From: an uncultured Bacteroidales bacterium
Lineage (GTDB): Bacteria; Bacteroidota; Bacteroidia; Bacteroidales; UBA3824
Length of the DNA stretch: 64,000 bases
Assembly (NCBI GenBank): GCA_905234655.1
Contig: CAJOJG010000005.1
Location: 23,286-87,285, forward strand
Direction of reading: 5' to 3'
A program made the position numbers and the translations under genes. The notes under the pieces are model-generated. The model saw only the letters and a program-made list of their open reading frames with translations. It was not told the origin of the DNA and searched no databases. The first letter of the stretch is position 1, and every line of letters begins with the position of its first letter. This document shows positions 53,067-61,819 of this stretch, one piece after another.

Positions 53067-53098
53067 TTTGTTCGTTTAAAATTAAAGCACTAACTTCG
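53067..53098 (+). promoter_or_regulatory. Promoter of the EI24-mqnA pair
   Basis: TTTG at 53067-53070 and TAACTTCG at 53091-53098, 20 bases apart; one mismatch in the -7 box. Confidence 0.6.
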
Positions 53099-53119
53099 CA
53101 GTGTATTACACATCAAGAA

Positions 53120-53896
53120 ATGGCTACACCGATAGAGCAGATAATCAGTGGGTTACGCGCCCACGGAAAGGCATTTGACCTAATCAAAAAAAATTCGATG
53201 GGGAAGTATTTCGTCATCCCCATCATCATCAACATAGTCCTGGTGTGCGTGCTCGTATGGGGCGGCTGGGGCTTAGGCGACTGGGTTTCATCGCTTTGGG
53301 ACACCTCGCAGGGCGGCTGGCTGAGTTGGCTCGGCGCGGCAGTACAGTGGGTCATGCCATTCATATTCTTCCTGCTGTTCATCTTCATCGGCGGAACGAT
53401 ATGTAATGTGCTCATGTCGCCTATCTACACGACTATTTCCGAAAAGACGGACACAGCCCTCACAGGCCGCGAGTTCAGCACGACCGCCGGCCAGACAGCC
53501 AAGGACATCTGGAGGACGGTGGTGATTTCCATGAAGAACACCATCAAACAACTATTAGTCACCGTCGTATGCCTGCTGCTCAACGTCGTCCCGGTCATCG
53601 GACAAGTCCTGTCAATCGTCATGATATTCATCGTAAACGCATACTATTTCGGCTACGGTTTCATGGACTACTCTAACGAGCGGTGGCGGCGTAACGCAAA
53701 GGAAACCAACGAGGTAGTGTACCGCTACAAATTTTTGGCGATAACCATCGGTGCGGTCTATGCGTTGCCGATGTACATAGTCTGCGGCACATTCTTCGCG
53801 GCCTTCATCGGCGGCGTGTCCACCGTAGCCGCGACGATAGCGCAAATGGAACTCGAAAACAAAGATTCTATAACTCCAACGGTCCAACCGAATTAA
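53120..53896 (+). CDS. EI24/CysZ-domain membrane protein
   Basis: A 258-residue integral membrane protein with four to six hydrophobic segments and the EI24 domain pattern. CNVLMSPIYTTISEKTD follows the second helix, and NAYYFGYGFMDYSNERWRR lies in the middle. In enterobacteria CysZ of this family imports sulfate; no sulfate genes are near, so the solute is unknown. The next gene, mqnA, starts seven bases after its stop. Confidence 0.85.
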   Translation: MATPIEQIISGLRAHGKAFDLIKKNSMGKYFVIPIIINIVLVCVLVWGGWGLGDWVSSLWDTSQGGWLSWLGAAVQWVMPFIFFLLFIFIGGTICNVLMSPIYTTISEKTDTALTGREFSTTAGQTAKDIWRTVVISMKNTIKQLLVTVVCLLLNVVPVIGQVLSIVMIFIVNAYYFGYGFMDYSNERWRRNAKETNEVVYRYKFLAITIGAVYALPMYIVCGTFFAAFIGGVSTVAATIAQMELENKDSITPTVQPN

Positions 53897-53903
53897 ATTG
53901 ATC

Positions 53904-54707
53904 ATGGAAAAAACTAAGATAGTTCTCGTTTCTTATCATAACTCGCTGCCATTCCTCTACGGACTGGAACATTCCGAGTACATAACGAACAACTGTGAAA
54001 TTATCAAGAAATATCCTTCCGAGGGCGCGAAGATGCTCATCAACCGCGAATGTGACATCGCGCTCGTGCCTGTCGGAATAATACCACAACTAAAAATCAG
54101 CTATATAGTCTCCAAATTCTGCATCGGCGCGGAAGGGCGCGTGAGGTCTGTGATATTGGCGAGCCAAGTGCCCCTGGAACAGATTACAAAAGTATACCTC
54201 GACTACCAGTCCGCCACAAGCGTCCGCCTCGTGAGGATTCTCGCCAAGCACCACTGGAACATCACGCCCGAGTTTGTGGACGCTCAGCCGGGCTACGAAA
54301 GGGAAATCAAGGGCAGCGTGGCTGGCGTGATAATAGGCGACAGGTGTTTCGAGTACACTGGCTTCAAGTACCAGTACGACCTCGCCGAGGAGTGGATTAA
54401 CTTCACAGGCTATCCGTTTGTCTTCGCGGCATGGCTGTCGCTGCGCCCCGTAAAGCCCGAACTCAAGAAGGAAATTAACGACGCGCTCGAATATGGAATC
54501 TCGAACATAGACAGCGTGATACAGCAATACAAGTCGAAGTTCAGCTTCAACCCCAACTTCAACGCCCGAGAATACTACACCCACAACATTAGCTACTACC
54601 TTAACGAGGGCAAAAGCCGAGGGATGAACGCCTTTATAAAGTATATGAGCGTCGAAAACCGCAGCGAGGTAGACCCTCTGCGCAGGCAACTCTATGCCCA
54701 AAAATAA
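53904..54707 (+). CDS. mqnA: Chorismate dehydratase, menaquinone by the futalosine route
   Basis: A 267-residue enzyme with the periplasmic-binding-like fold of MqnA. It has the N-terminal VSYHNSLPFLYGLE (usually a YxNxxP motif), the CDIALVPVG segment and the later YPFVFAAWLSL. MqnA makes 3-[(1-carboxyvinyl)oxy]benzoate from chorismate, the first step of futalosine-dependent menaquinone synthesis. That implies anaerobic respiration with menaquinone made without MenFDHC. The other mqn genes are not in the window. ATG 53904 was chosen over a TTG six bases earlier. Confidence 0.88.
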   Translation: MEKTKIVLVSYHNSLPFLYGLEHSEYITNNCEIIKKYPSEGAKMLINRECDIALVPVGIIPQLKISYIVSKFCIGAEGRVRSVILASQVPLEQITKVYLDYQSATSVRLVRILAKHHWNITPEFVDAQPGYEREIKGSVAGVIIGDRCFEYTGFKYQYDLAEEWINFTGYPFVFAAWLSLRPVKPELKKEINDALEYGISNIDSVIQQYKSKFSFNPNFNAREYYTHNISYYLNEGKSRGMNAFIKYMSVENRSEVDPLRRQLYAQK

Positions 54708-54804
54708 ACCTTTTATGTTAAAATTTCTCAAAATGTAGCAGGTCTGACAAATAATTTCTAACTTAGGACTTCGTAAAAAATGAGTTTAATAAAAAGGTAA
54801 CAAA

Positions 54805-55824
54805 TTGGAAGTTAACATATTAGGAATCGAGTCGTCATGCGACGACACATCTGCGGCCGTAGTCAGCGACGGCGCGTTGCTCTCTAATGTGATAGCGAGC
54901 CAGGCTGTCCATTCGGCGTATGGCGGAGTTGTGCCCGAGTTAGCCTCACGCGCCCACCAGCAGAACATAATCCCGGTTGTCGACCAGGCGATTAAGAAGG
55001 CCGGGCTGACCACAAACGACATCAGCGCGGTAGCCTTCACGAGAGGTCCGGGGCTGTTGGGGTCGCTGATTGTGGGGGTGTCGTTCGCCAAGGGCTTTGC
55101 GCTCGCAAGCGGCATACCGCTCATCGAGGTCAACCATCTCCAGGGACACGTCCTGAGCGAGTTTGTGCATGAGAAGGGACAGGAGAAGGAGATGCCACAG
55201 TTTCCATTCCTGACGCTCTTAGTCTCCGGCGGACATACCCAGATTATAAAGGTCAAGGACTATTTTGACATGGAGATTATCGGCAACACAATAGACGACG
55301 CTGCGGGCGAGGCTTTTGACAAATGCGCAAAGGTCATGGGACTCGGCTATCCGGGCGGGCCGGTAATAGACAAGCACGCCCACCTCGGAAACCACGACGC
55401 ATATAAGTTTGCTAAGCCGAACATTCCGGGGCTCAACTTCAGTTTCTCAGGGCTTAAGACTTCGTTCCTCTACACATTGAGGGACAAGATGGCTGGCGAC
55501 GCTAACTACATAGACACACACCTTGACGACCTATGCGCATCGCTACAATACACGATAATAAGCATCCTCATAGAGAAACTCGACAAGGCAGTCAAGCAGA
55601 CCGGCATACGCACGATAACCATTGGCGGCGGCGTGGCGGCCAACTCTGAACTTCGCGACACCCTCACGCAGACCGCGAAAAAGAAGGGGTGGCGCGTGTT
55701 CATCCCCGAGCGGAAATACACGACCGACAATGCGGCCATGATAGCCGGAGCGGGATACTACAAATACCTGCGCGGCGAGTTTGCCACGATGGACATCGCG
55801 CCGGACGCAAGGTTGAAGTTTTGA
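54805..55824 (+). CDS. tsaD: tRNA N6-threonylcarbamoyladenosine transferase TsaD
   Basis: A 339-residue member of the Kae1/TsaD family, which completes the t6A modification at position 37 of ANN-decoding tRNAs. ILGIESSCDDTSAAVV begins the ASKHA domain. HLQGH supplies the metal-binding HxxxH pair, and VSGGHTQ, GEAFDKCAK and GGGVAANSELR are the other family motifs. The only start giving a normal N-terminus is TTG at 54805, preceded by AAAAAGG, so an uncommon initiation codon is used for this essential gene. Confidence 0.95.
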   Translation: MEVNILGIESSCDDTSAAVVSDGALLSNVIASQAVHSAYGGVVPELASRAHQQNIIPVVDQAIKKAGLTTNDISAVAFTRGPGLLGSLIVGVSFAKGFALASGIPLIEVNHLQGHVLSEFVHEKGQEKEMPQFPFLTLLVSGGHTQIIKVKDYFDMEIIGNTIDDAAGEAFDKCAKVMGLGYPGGPVIDKHAHLGNHDAYKFAKPNIPGLNFSFSGLKTSFLYTLRDKMAGDANYIDTHLDDLCASLQYTIISILIEKLDKAVKQTGIRTITIGGGVAANSELRDTLTQTAKKKGWRVFIPERKYTTDNAAMIAGAGYYKYLRGEFATMDIAPDARLKF

Positions 55825-55867
55825 AATCGAAGATGTTAGTTTATATAAAACAAAGTAAGCAGCACTG

Positions 55868-56776
55868 ATGGAACAGAATAATGCACCGGGCAGCAAGCCT
55901 GTCATACACGCCACAAAACTCGAACGGACGCTATATAGCATAGTCGACGAGGAGAGCGACGAACGTCCGATCGCGAAGGTGTTTAACTACGTGATAATCA
56001 CACTCATATTGCTGAGCGTAGTGGAAATGGTGTTGGAGACTATACAGAGCGTCTATGACGAATATTACGTGTACCTCAAGGCATTCGAAATATTCAGCAT
56101 CATAGTGTTCACATTCGAGTTTTTGGCGAGGGTCATAACGGCGCGCCTGGCGTTCAACGAGCCTAACCGCCTGAAAGCCATCTCAAAATACGTGTTCTCG
56201 TTCTACGGGCTTGTGGACCTGATTTCGATATTGCCATTCTACCTGCCGATGATAGGCGTGGACTTGAGGGTGGTACGTACACTGAGGCTGCTGAGATTCC
56301 TAAGGCTCTTTAAGATAGCGCGTTATAACGACTCGTTGAGCCTTATAAAGAGCGTCATGCTCGAGAAGCGCGCGGAAATCGGAGTGTCATGCTTCGTGAT
56401 TATAATAGTCATGGTAATAGCCTCGTTCATAATGTATTATGCAGAGAACGAGGCACAACCCGAACAGTTCCCCAACGTCCTGGCTTGCGTATGGTGGGCG
56501 ATAGTGACACTGACGACAGTGGGCTATGGCGACGTCTACCCGATAACGCTCGCCGGAAAGATAATCGGCGGCCTGATAGCATTCCTCGGAATCGGGCTTG
56601 TGGCACTGCCGACAGGTATAATAAGCGCAGGCTTCCTGGAAAAGATAAACCAGAAAGCCGAAGAAATCGCCGAGGCTGCCAAAGCAAAGCACGGCGACGA
56701 CCATCAACACACTCACGTGGCGCACGACGACGGCCAAAAGCATTTTTGCCCGTACTGCGGCCACCGTATCGACTGA
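55868..56776 (+). CDS. Voltage-gated potassium channel with His-rich, Cys-containing tail
   Basis: A 302-residue channel subunit with six membrane segments. The S4-like helix is RVVRTLRLLRFLRLFKIAR, with arginines every third position. The pore filter is TVGYGDVYP (about residue 217). The cytoplasmic tail (about 265-302) is unusual: a KAKHGDDHQHTHVAHDDG run rich in histidine, then FCPYCGHRID, a zinc-ribbon-like C-x2-C-x-H. This could make gating metal-dependent. Gene order tsaD, channel, relA/spoT with short spacers suggests one transcript. Confidence 0.92.
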   Translation: MEQNNAPGSKPVIHATKLERTLYSIVDEESDERPIAKVFNYVIITLILLSVVEMVLETIQSVYDEYYVYLKAFEIFSIIVFTFEFLARVITARLAFNEPNRLKAISKYVFSFYGLVDLISILPFYLPMIGVDLRVVRTLRLLRFLRLFKIARYNDSLSLIKSVMLEKRAEIGVSCFVIIIVMVIASFIMYYAENEAQPEQFPNVLACVWWAIVTLTTVGYGDVYPITLAGKIIGGLIAFLGIGLVALPTGIISAGFLEKINQKAEEIAEAAKAKHGDDHQHTHVAHDDGQKHFCPYCGHRID

Positions 56777-56808
56777 TTTTGTTGAACTTTTACTACACAT
56801 TAACCGAT

Positions 56809-59049
56809 ATGGCGGAGACTAACACTACAATCGAAAAGACACCGGCGGAGACCATACTCCACCGAAAGCCATATACCGAGGCCGACACCGACAGGATGTT
56901 CGAACAGCTCATGGTCGGCGACAGGTACTTCAAGACCGACGACGACAAGGCCCTCGTGCGCCGTGCCTACTCGATGGCGCGTGAAGTCTACCGTGGCCAA
57001 AAAAGACATACCGGCGACAGCTTCATATACCACCTCTTCGACGTGATGAGCATTGTCATACAGGACATTGGTCTCGGCGCACAGGGCGCGGCGGCTGCCC
57101 TGCTCCACGAAATCACGTTCCAGACAGACTATAAGAAAGAGGACATCGCAAACCTTTTCGGAGAGAAGATTGCCTCCATCGTCGACTCGCTCGTCAGGAT
57201 AAAGGGCACAAGCGAATATTTCAAGGACTCCGAACCCGACGTGTACAAGAAAATCATCCTCGGCAGCCTTGTGGACATCAGCGTGATTTTCATAAAGCTC
57301 GCCGACCGCCTGACAAACCTCCGCACCCTCGAGATAAAGTCGCCCGAAGTCCAGTACAAAGTCTCATACGAGACCATGCAGATATACGTCCCGCTTGCCC
57401 ACAGGCTCGGGCTCAACAAGATAAAGACCGAACTCGAAACCCTCTCCTTCAAATACCTCAACCGCAAGGAATATGACGAGATAAACTCGCTCATGCAGCT
57501 CTCGGAGAACGACTCCAAGAACTATATCAACAAGTTCACTCTCCCCATCATCGCCAAGCTCGTCCAGCACGGGATTAAGTTTGACATTAAGGGACGGCCT
57601 AAAAGCGTGTACTCCATCTACATGAAGATGAAGAAAAAGCACGTCACCTTCGACCAGGTCTATGACAAATTCGCCGTGAGGATTATCTTCACTCCCAAAG
57701 TCCCCGAGAACGAGAAGGAGGAATGTCTGGAGATTGTAAGGCTGATTTCCAAGGACTTCTACGTCCATCCCGACCGCACGCGCGACTGGATTAATGTCCC
57801 GAAGGAGAATGGCTACGAGGCGTACCACATAACAGTGTTCGACTCCCAGGCCAACCGCTGGGTCGAAATCCAAATCCGCTCCGAGCGCATGGACGAAATC
57901 GCAGAATACGGTTTTGCCGCCCACTGGAAATACAAGGGCATAAAGGACAAGAAAGCCGAATTCGACGACAAGCTAAAGCTCCTCAAAGAGCGTCTCGAAA
58001 ACCCGAATAACAACAACTACGACTTCCTCGAAGACTTCAAGTTGCTCATCTCGGACGAAATATCCGTCTACTCGCCCGACGGCGCGGTCACGACACTGCC
58101 GGCCGGCGCGTCCGTCCTGGACTTTGCATACATCAACTCGCCCGAAAAGGCGCGTAACTGCATCGGCGCAAAGGTCAACCACAAGATGATGTCCATCTCG
58201 ACGCTGCTACACAGCGGCGACCTCGTGGAGCCTGTGACCTCCAAATACACCGAGCCAAAACCCGAATGGCTCAACCTCGTGATAACCAAAGAGGCATACG
58301 ACAGCCTTAAGGAACAGCTCCACGACTATATAAAAATAGACATTGCCGAGGGGCAGACAACGCTCCACAACCTCTTCTCAAAGTACAAGATACGTAACGA
58401 GAACGAGGTCACGACCGCGCTCATGTCAGAGTTCGGATGCCTGAACAGGTCTGAACTATACCAGAAAATCAGCAAGCAGTCCATCCCGCCAGCCGACCTC
58501 GAGAACTTTGTCAAGAAGTCGGTCGGAAACACAATCGTGCGCTTTTGGAAGCTTCAGTTCGGCGGCGACAAGCAGCAACAGCCCGCCAAAAACAACATCA
58601 ACAACGGCGACTCGGATTCAGTGAACTATGAACTCGCGGAATGTTGTAACCCGCTGCCGGGCGACGAGACTATAGGCGTGGCGGCAGACGACAACTCGTG
58701 CGTCTTCATCCACAAAAAAGACTGCCTCTACGCCGCCATAAAAATAAAGGAACACCCACTGTCGCTAATCCCGGTATCGTGGAAGACGATAAAGGAATCC
58801 TCCGGCGTCGCAAAACTGACGATGGAAGGACTTGACCAAAAGGGAATTGCGCAAAAAATAATAACCGTGGTCTCCCAGGAGTTCGACCTTAACCTCAAGA
58901 CTATCAACATAGAAACCGACGGCTCATGCTTCTCGGGCACTCTCGAGGTATACGTCCGCAACCAGGAACACCTCGAAAAACTCGTCAACAAGCTCTCTGA
59001 AATCAACGGTATCCTCAACATCATGGTCGAGGGCGAGGAAATATACTGA
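56809..59049 (+). CDS. RelA/SpoT family (p)ppGpp synthetase with degenerate HD site
   Basis: A 746-residue RSH protein: HD domain (about 40-190), synthetase (about 230-400), TGS (about 405-470), a zinc-finger-like helical part with ECCNPLPGDE, and a C-terminal ACT domain. In the hydrolase domain the HDxxED signature reads H100-E-I-T-F-Q-T, so the aspartate, glutamate and aspartate of the metal site are changed. The synthetase motif is GYEAYHITV, with WVEIQIRSERMDEIAE. This suggests a synthetase-only, RelA-like enzyme, with hydrolysis done elsewhere. ATG 56809 was chosen; reading further upstream only overlaps the channel gene out of frame. Confidence 0.93.
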   Translation: MAETNTTIEKTPAETILHRKPYTEADTDRMFEQLMVGDRYFKTDDDKALVRRAYSMAREVYRGQKRHTGDSFIYHLFDVMSIVIQDIGLGAQGAAAALLHEITFQTDYKKEDIANLFGEKIASIVDSLVRIKGTSEYFKDSEPDVYKKIILGSLVDISVIFIKLADRLTNLRTLEIKSPEVQYKVSYETMQIYVPLAHRLGLNKIKTELETLSFKYLNRKEYDEINSLMQLSENDSKNYINKFTLPIIAKLVQHGIKFDIKGRPKSVYSIYMKMKKKHVTFDQVYDKFAVRIIFTPKVPENEKEECLEIVRLISKDFYVHPDRTRDWINVPKENGYEAYHITVFDSQANRWVEIQIRSERMDEIAEYGFAAHWKYKGIKDKKAEFDDKLKLLKERLENPNNNNYDFLEDFKLLISDEISVYSPDGAVTTLPAGASVLDFAYINSPEKARNCIGAKVNHKMMSISTLLHSGDLVEPVTSKYTEPKPEWLNLVITKEAYDSLKEQLHDYIKIDIAEGQTTLHNLFSKYKIRNENEVTTALMSEFGCLNRSELYQKISKQSIPPADLENFVKKSVGNTIVRFWKLQFGGDKQQQPAKNNINNGDSDSVNYELAECCNPLPGDETIGVAADDNSCVFIHKKDCLYAAIKIKEHPLSLIPVSWKTIKESSGVAKLTMEGLDQKGIAQKIITVVSQEFDLNLKTINIETDGSCFSGTLEVYVRNQEHLEKLVNKLSEINGILNIMVEGEEIY

Positions 59050-59117
59050 CACAGAGAACATTGGCGGTATAAAGACAGATAAAAACAGTACAAACACATA
59101 AAAAAAATTAAAAACAA

Positions 59118-59807
59118 ATGCCCAACTCACCATTGCCTACATGCTCGACATGCTTCTTCAAGAACGGCCTTTGCAAAGGACTGACCGACGAGGAGTTCAA
59201 CTCCATCTTCGATCAGACCAAACAATACAGCTACAAGAAAGGCGAAACGATCCTCAAACAGGGTTCTAAGTGCAACGAGCTGATTTTCCTCACAGAAGGC
59301 ATCGTCAAATTCGTGACCGAAAGCAATGGCAAAGAGCTTATAGTCGCCATCGACAAGGCACAAACACTGCTCGGACTTGCCAACATCCTTAACGAGGACA
59401 TCAATCTATTCTCGATTGTTGCCGTAGAAGAGTGTCAAGGATGCGCCATCAACTTCAACAGATTCAAGCTGTTCATAATGTCCAACAGGAAATTCATGTT
59501 TGAAATCATGGGACTATCGACACAGCAGTTCAGGGCGGCGATTTTCAACTTCATTTCCATTGCACGGAAGCAGAGCAACGGCCGTGTCGCAGACGTGCTG
59601 CTATACCTCTCCGACAAGATTTACGAGTCGCGCTCCTTCAGCCTCGGTCTGTCACGGCAGGAACTTTCCGAATATGCCGGATGTAGCCGCGAACAGATGA
59701 TACACACCCTCCGCGCATTCTCCAACGACGGGATTATAAGCGTGTCGGGTAAGAACATCGAAATCCTCGACTACGAAAAGTTACAGACAATCAGCAGAGT
59801 AGGTTAA
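59118..59807 (+). CDS. Crp/Fnr-family regulator with N-terminal cysteines
   Basis: A 229-residue transcription factor. It has a cyclic-nucleotide-binding-like beta barrel (about 25-125), a dimer helix, and a C-terminal HTH_Crp (LSRQELSEYAGCSREQMIHTLRAF). The N-terminus holds C9, C12 and C19 (CSTCFFKNGLC), and the barrel has C106 and C109. Spacing C-x2-C-x6-C plus a distant cysteine resembles the [4Fe-4S] ligands of FNR (C20, C23, C29, C122). Oxygen or redox sensing is therefore plausible, not shown. Confidence 0.88.
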   Translation: MPNSPLPTCSTCFFKNGLCKGLTDEEFNSIFDQTKQYSYKKGETILKQGSKCNELIFLTEGIVKFVTESNGKELIVAIDKAQTLLGLANILNEDINLFSIVAVEECQGCAINFNRFKLFIMSNRKFMFEIMGLSTQQFRAAIFNFISIARKQSNGRVADVLLYLSDKIYESRSFSLGLSRQELSEYAGCSREQMIHTLRAFSNDGIISVSGKNIEILDYEKLQTISRVG

Positions 59808-59831
59808 CCACACTAAACAGATTTCAACTCC

Positions 59832-60266
59832 ATGGCGGCAGAAGTGTTGTTGGCATTGGCGTTGACATTAGCCAACGGGACTACGACGGACGACACGCCG
59901 TACTCAAAAGCGGACTCCCTGATGGCGGCCTTTGAAAAGGCAGACCGTCAGGAGAGGGTTGCTGTTGCCAATGAAATCTTCGTCCACAACAAGCAGATTG
60001 GGCTGACGGACTTCGACATAGAGTTCACCGCCGACGACAATACCCTCGGCTCCAACGTAAACTTCTGGTACGGAGAATATTGCTACGAACAGTGCGACTT
60101 CGAGAACGCCAAAAAATACGCGCTCCTCGCCGCGCCGTACTTCAAAGGCGACGGCGACTTGACCGGCGTATCGGACAGCTACAGCGCGGCGTCTCACGCC
60201 TGCGTGAACCTCGGTCGCCTTCAAGTGCGGATTCGACGACGTGTCATATTTTTCGAGGGTTTTTAA
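59832..60266 (+). pseudogene. N-terminal fragment of a TPR sensor protein
   Basis: The 144-residue reading has a hydrophobic start (MAAEVLLALALTLANG), then ADSLMAAFEKADRQERVAVANEIF and NVNFWYGEYCYEQCDFENAKKYALLAAPYF, a TPR pair. This is how large Bacteroidales TPR sensor kinases or regulators begin. After about residue 128 the sequence departs from the pattern (LQVRIRRRVIFFEGF) and stops. No rest of a sensor gene follows. It is probably a truncated copy. Confidence 0.6.
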
Positions 60267-60409
60267 GCAAGCTTGTAGTGTCACTCCAACTCAATACAGA
60301 AAAAACCTCTGACCTTCAAGCATTTCGCTATCGGCATAAAAATCACATTTGTAATCCGTTTTGACTGACTTTGCGCCCAAAATCCTAACATCAAAGCACA
60401 TTTTCAGGC

Positions 60410-60417
60410 TACCTTTG
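60410..60417 (+). promoter_or_regulatory. Orphan -7 box with no gene downstream
   Basis: TACCTTTGCAT is a good -7 match. It is followed by a GGCTA-CCGA-TAGCC hairpin, and later by ATGAAGATTTAG, a three-codon reading. The next gene is on the other strand. The 276 bases from 60267 hold nothing else I recognise. It may drive a small RNA or mark a deleted gene. Confidence 0.4.
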
Positions 60418-60542
60418 CATCGTGGAAATTAAACAAAGGCTACCGATAGCCAAATACAATACAACAACTTTTTGAACATACATTTTTAATTATTGCCATG
60501 AAGATTTAGAATACAAATTACAACAATTAGGCAAATAACAAC

Positions 60543-61706
60543 CTACTTTTTTTCCACCTCTATCACCACCAGCTCCGGCCGTGCGGAAGTCCTAATCGGC
60601 GGTCCCCAAGTTCCGTAGCCCGACGTTGTGTAGAAGTCAGTGTTGCCATTGCGGTACTGTCCAAAATCGTTCTCGTAAATCCGCCTTGTGATGATGAACA
60701 GCGGCCACAGCTGGGCTCCGGCGTGTGTATGTCCCGAAAGCTCAATATCGACCACGCCCGACTCGGCGGCCTGCTCGAGGTTGACTGGCTGATGGTCGAG
60801 GAGGATTGCATAGTCGGTGCGGCTAATGCCGGACACAACCTCCGAAAGCGGCTTGCGTCCAGGACGTTTCATTCCCCTGCCCGCAGACAAGTCCTCGCGC
60901 CCGGCTATCGTCACGCCAAACGGAAGGCGGGCAGTGCTGTCCCTCAAGACCGTGACACCGTGTTTTTTAAGGAACTCGTCGGCGACATACGCCTCGCCAA
61001 GCCACTCGTGATTGCCATTGACAGCAAAAACGCCGTAGCCAGTCTTTATGTCCCTCAACATCTCGCCGACCTGCGAATTGACGACGGGATAGGGGTCGCC
61101 GTCGAAGAAATCTCCCGCAATGACCACAAAATCAGCATTCTCAGCATTGATTCTGTCACGCAGGACGGACATGAACCTGTCACAGTTAATCATGCCGAGA
61201 TGCACGTCCGAGACTAAGACATACTTGAAATTCCGTGAAATCTCCTTGTCGGTCTTGTAAGTCAGGTGGGTAGTGACAGGATTCCGCGCGTTAAAATAGC
61301 CACACACCAAGACCACCATCGCCACGATACTGCCCACCAATGCCCACAAGTGTCCATTAGAATCGCCATGGACATATCGGAACGTCAAGATGTCGGACTT
61401 GAAAGTCAGCGCATTGACCCCACGAGCGATGTCGATTGCCAAAAACGCCAGCACAAAATACAAAATCGCCGCCAGCATCCACGAGCCGACGATTGTGAAC
61501 GGCGAACTAAGCCCGTACATTCCATTACGCTGCAAGACCATGCCGATAAAGAACGACAATATGAGCAATGCGTAGACGCACCTGGCGACCACAAGCTGCC
61601 AAGTCCCCGGCGCAGGCAATAACAGTCTGATTCTGAAATAAATATAGAACGTGGCACCTCCAATAAGCGCCAAGAACGTGAACAAGATAAAGAACATACC
61701 TTTCAT
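60543..61706 (-). CDS. Membrane metallophosphoesterase (YkuE/calcineurin-like)
   Basis: A 387-residue protein. Four hydrophobic helices (about 1-145) anchor a calcineurin-like domain with all five metal motifs: VSDVHLG, GDFFDGD, GNHEW, a histidine in LDHQP and GHTHAGAQ. Such enzymes hydrolyse phosphodiesters or UDP-glucosamine lipids; the family of membrane-anchored forms is varied and the substrate here is unknown. It is monocistronic. Confidence 0.9.
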   Translation of the reverse strand: MKGMFFILFTFLALIGGATFYIYFRIRLLLPAPGTWQLVVARCVYALLILSFFIGMVLQRNGMYGLSSPFTIVGSWMLAAILYFVLAFLAIDIARGVNALTFKSDILTFRYVHGDSNGHLWALVGSIVAMVVLVCGYFNARNPVTTHLTYKTDKEISRNFKYVLVSDVHLGMINCDRFMSVLRDRINAENADFVVIAGDFFDGDPYPVVNSQVGEMLRDIKTGYGVFAVNGNHEWLGEAYVADEFLKKHGVTVLRDSTARLPFGVTIAGREDLSAGRGMKRPGRKPLSEVVSGISRTDYAILLDHQPVNLEQAAESGVVDIELSGHTHAGAQLWPLFIITRRIYENDFGQYRNGNTDFYTTSGYGTWGPPIRTSARPELVVIEVEKK

Positions 61707-61768
61707 TTGTTTTTAAGTGATGTAAAAAAAATTTTCGTAAATCGGCGCGCAAATTAGCACATTTATTA

Positions 61769-61776
61769 TAACTTTG
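61769..61776 (+). promoter_or_regulatory. -7 box for the nucleotidyltransferase gene
   Basis: TAACTTTGCAAC, 43 bases before the start. The -33 element is weak. Confidence 0.55.
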
Positions 61777-61819
61777 CAACACCATCACATAAAAAAATAG
61801 TTAAAATAAAACACAGAAT

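Noticed and set aside
56389..56808. A 140-codon extension upstream of the RelA/SpoT start, in frame with it
   Set aside because: It overlaps the well-supported potassium channel gene in another frame and has the arginine-rich look of a frame shadow. The ATG at 56809 gives the normal RSH N-terminus.
9980..61776. Searching for E. coli-type -35/-10 promoters
   Set aside because: TTGACA/TATAAT pairs were not placed consistently before genes, whereas the Bacteroidota TAnnTTTG box recurs at many gene starts.
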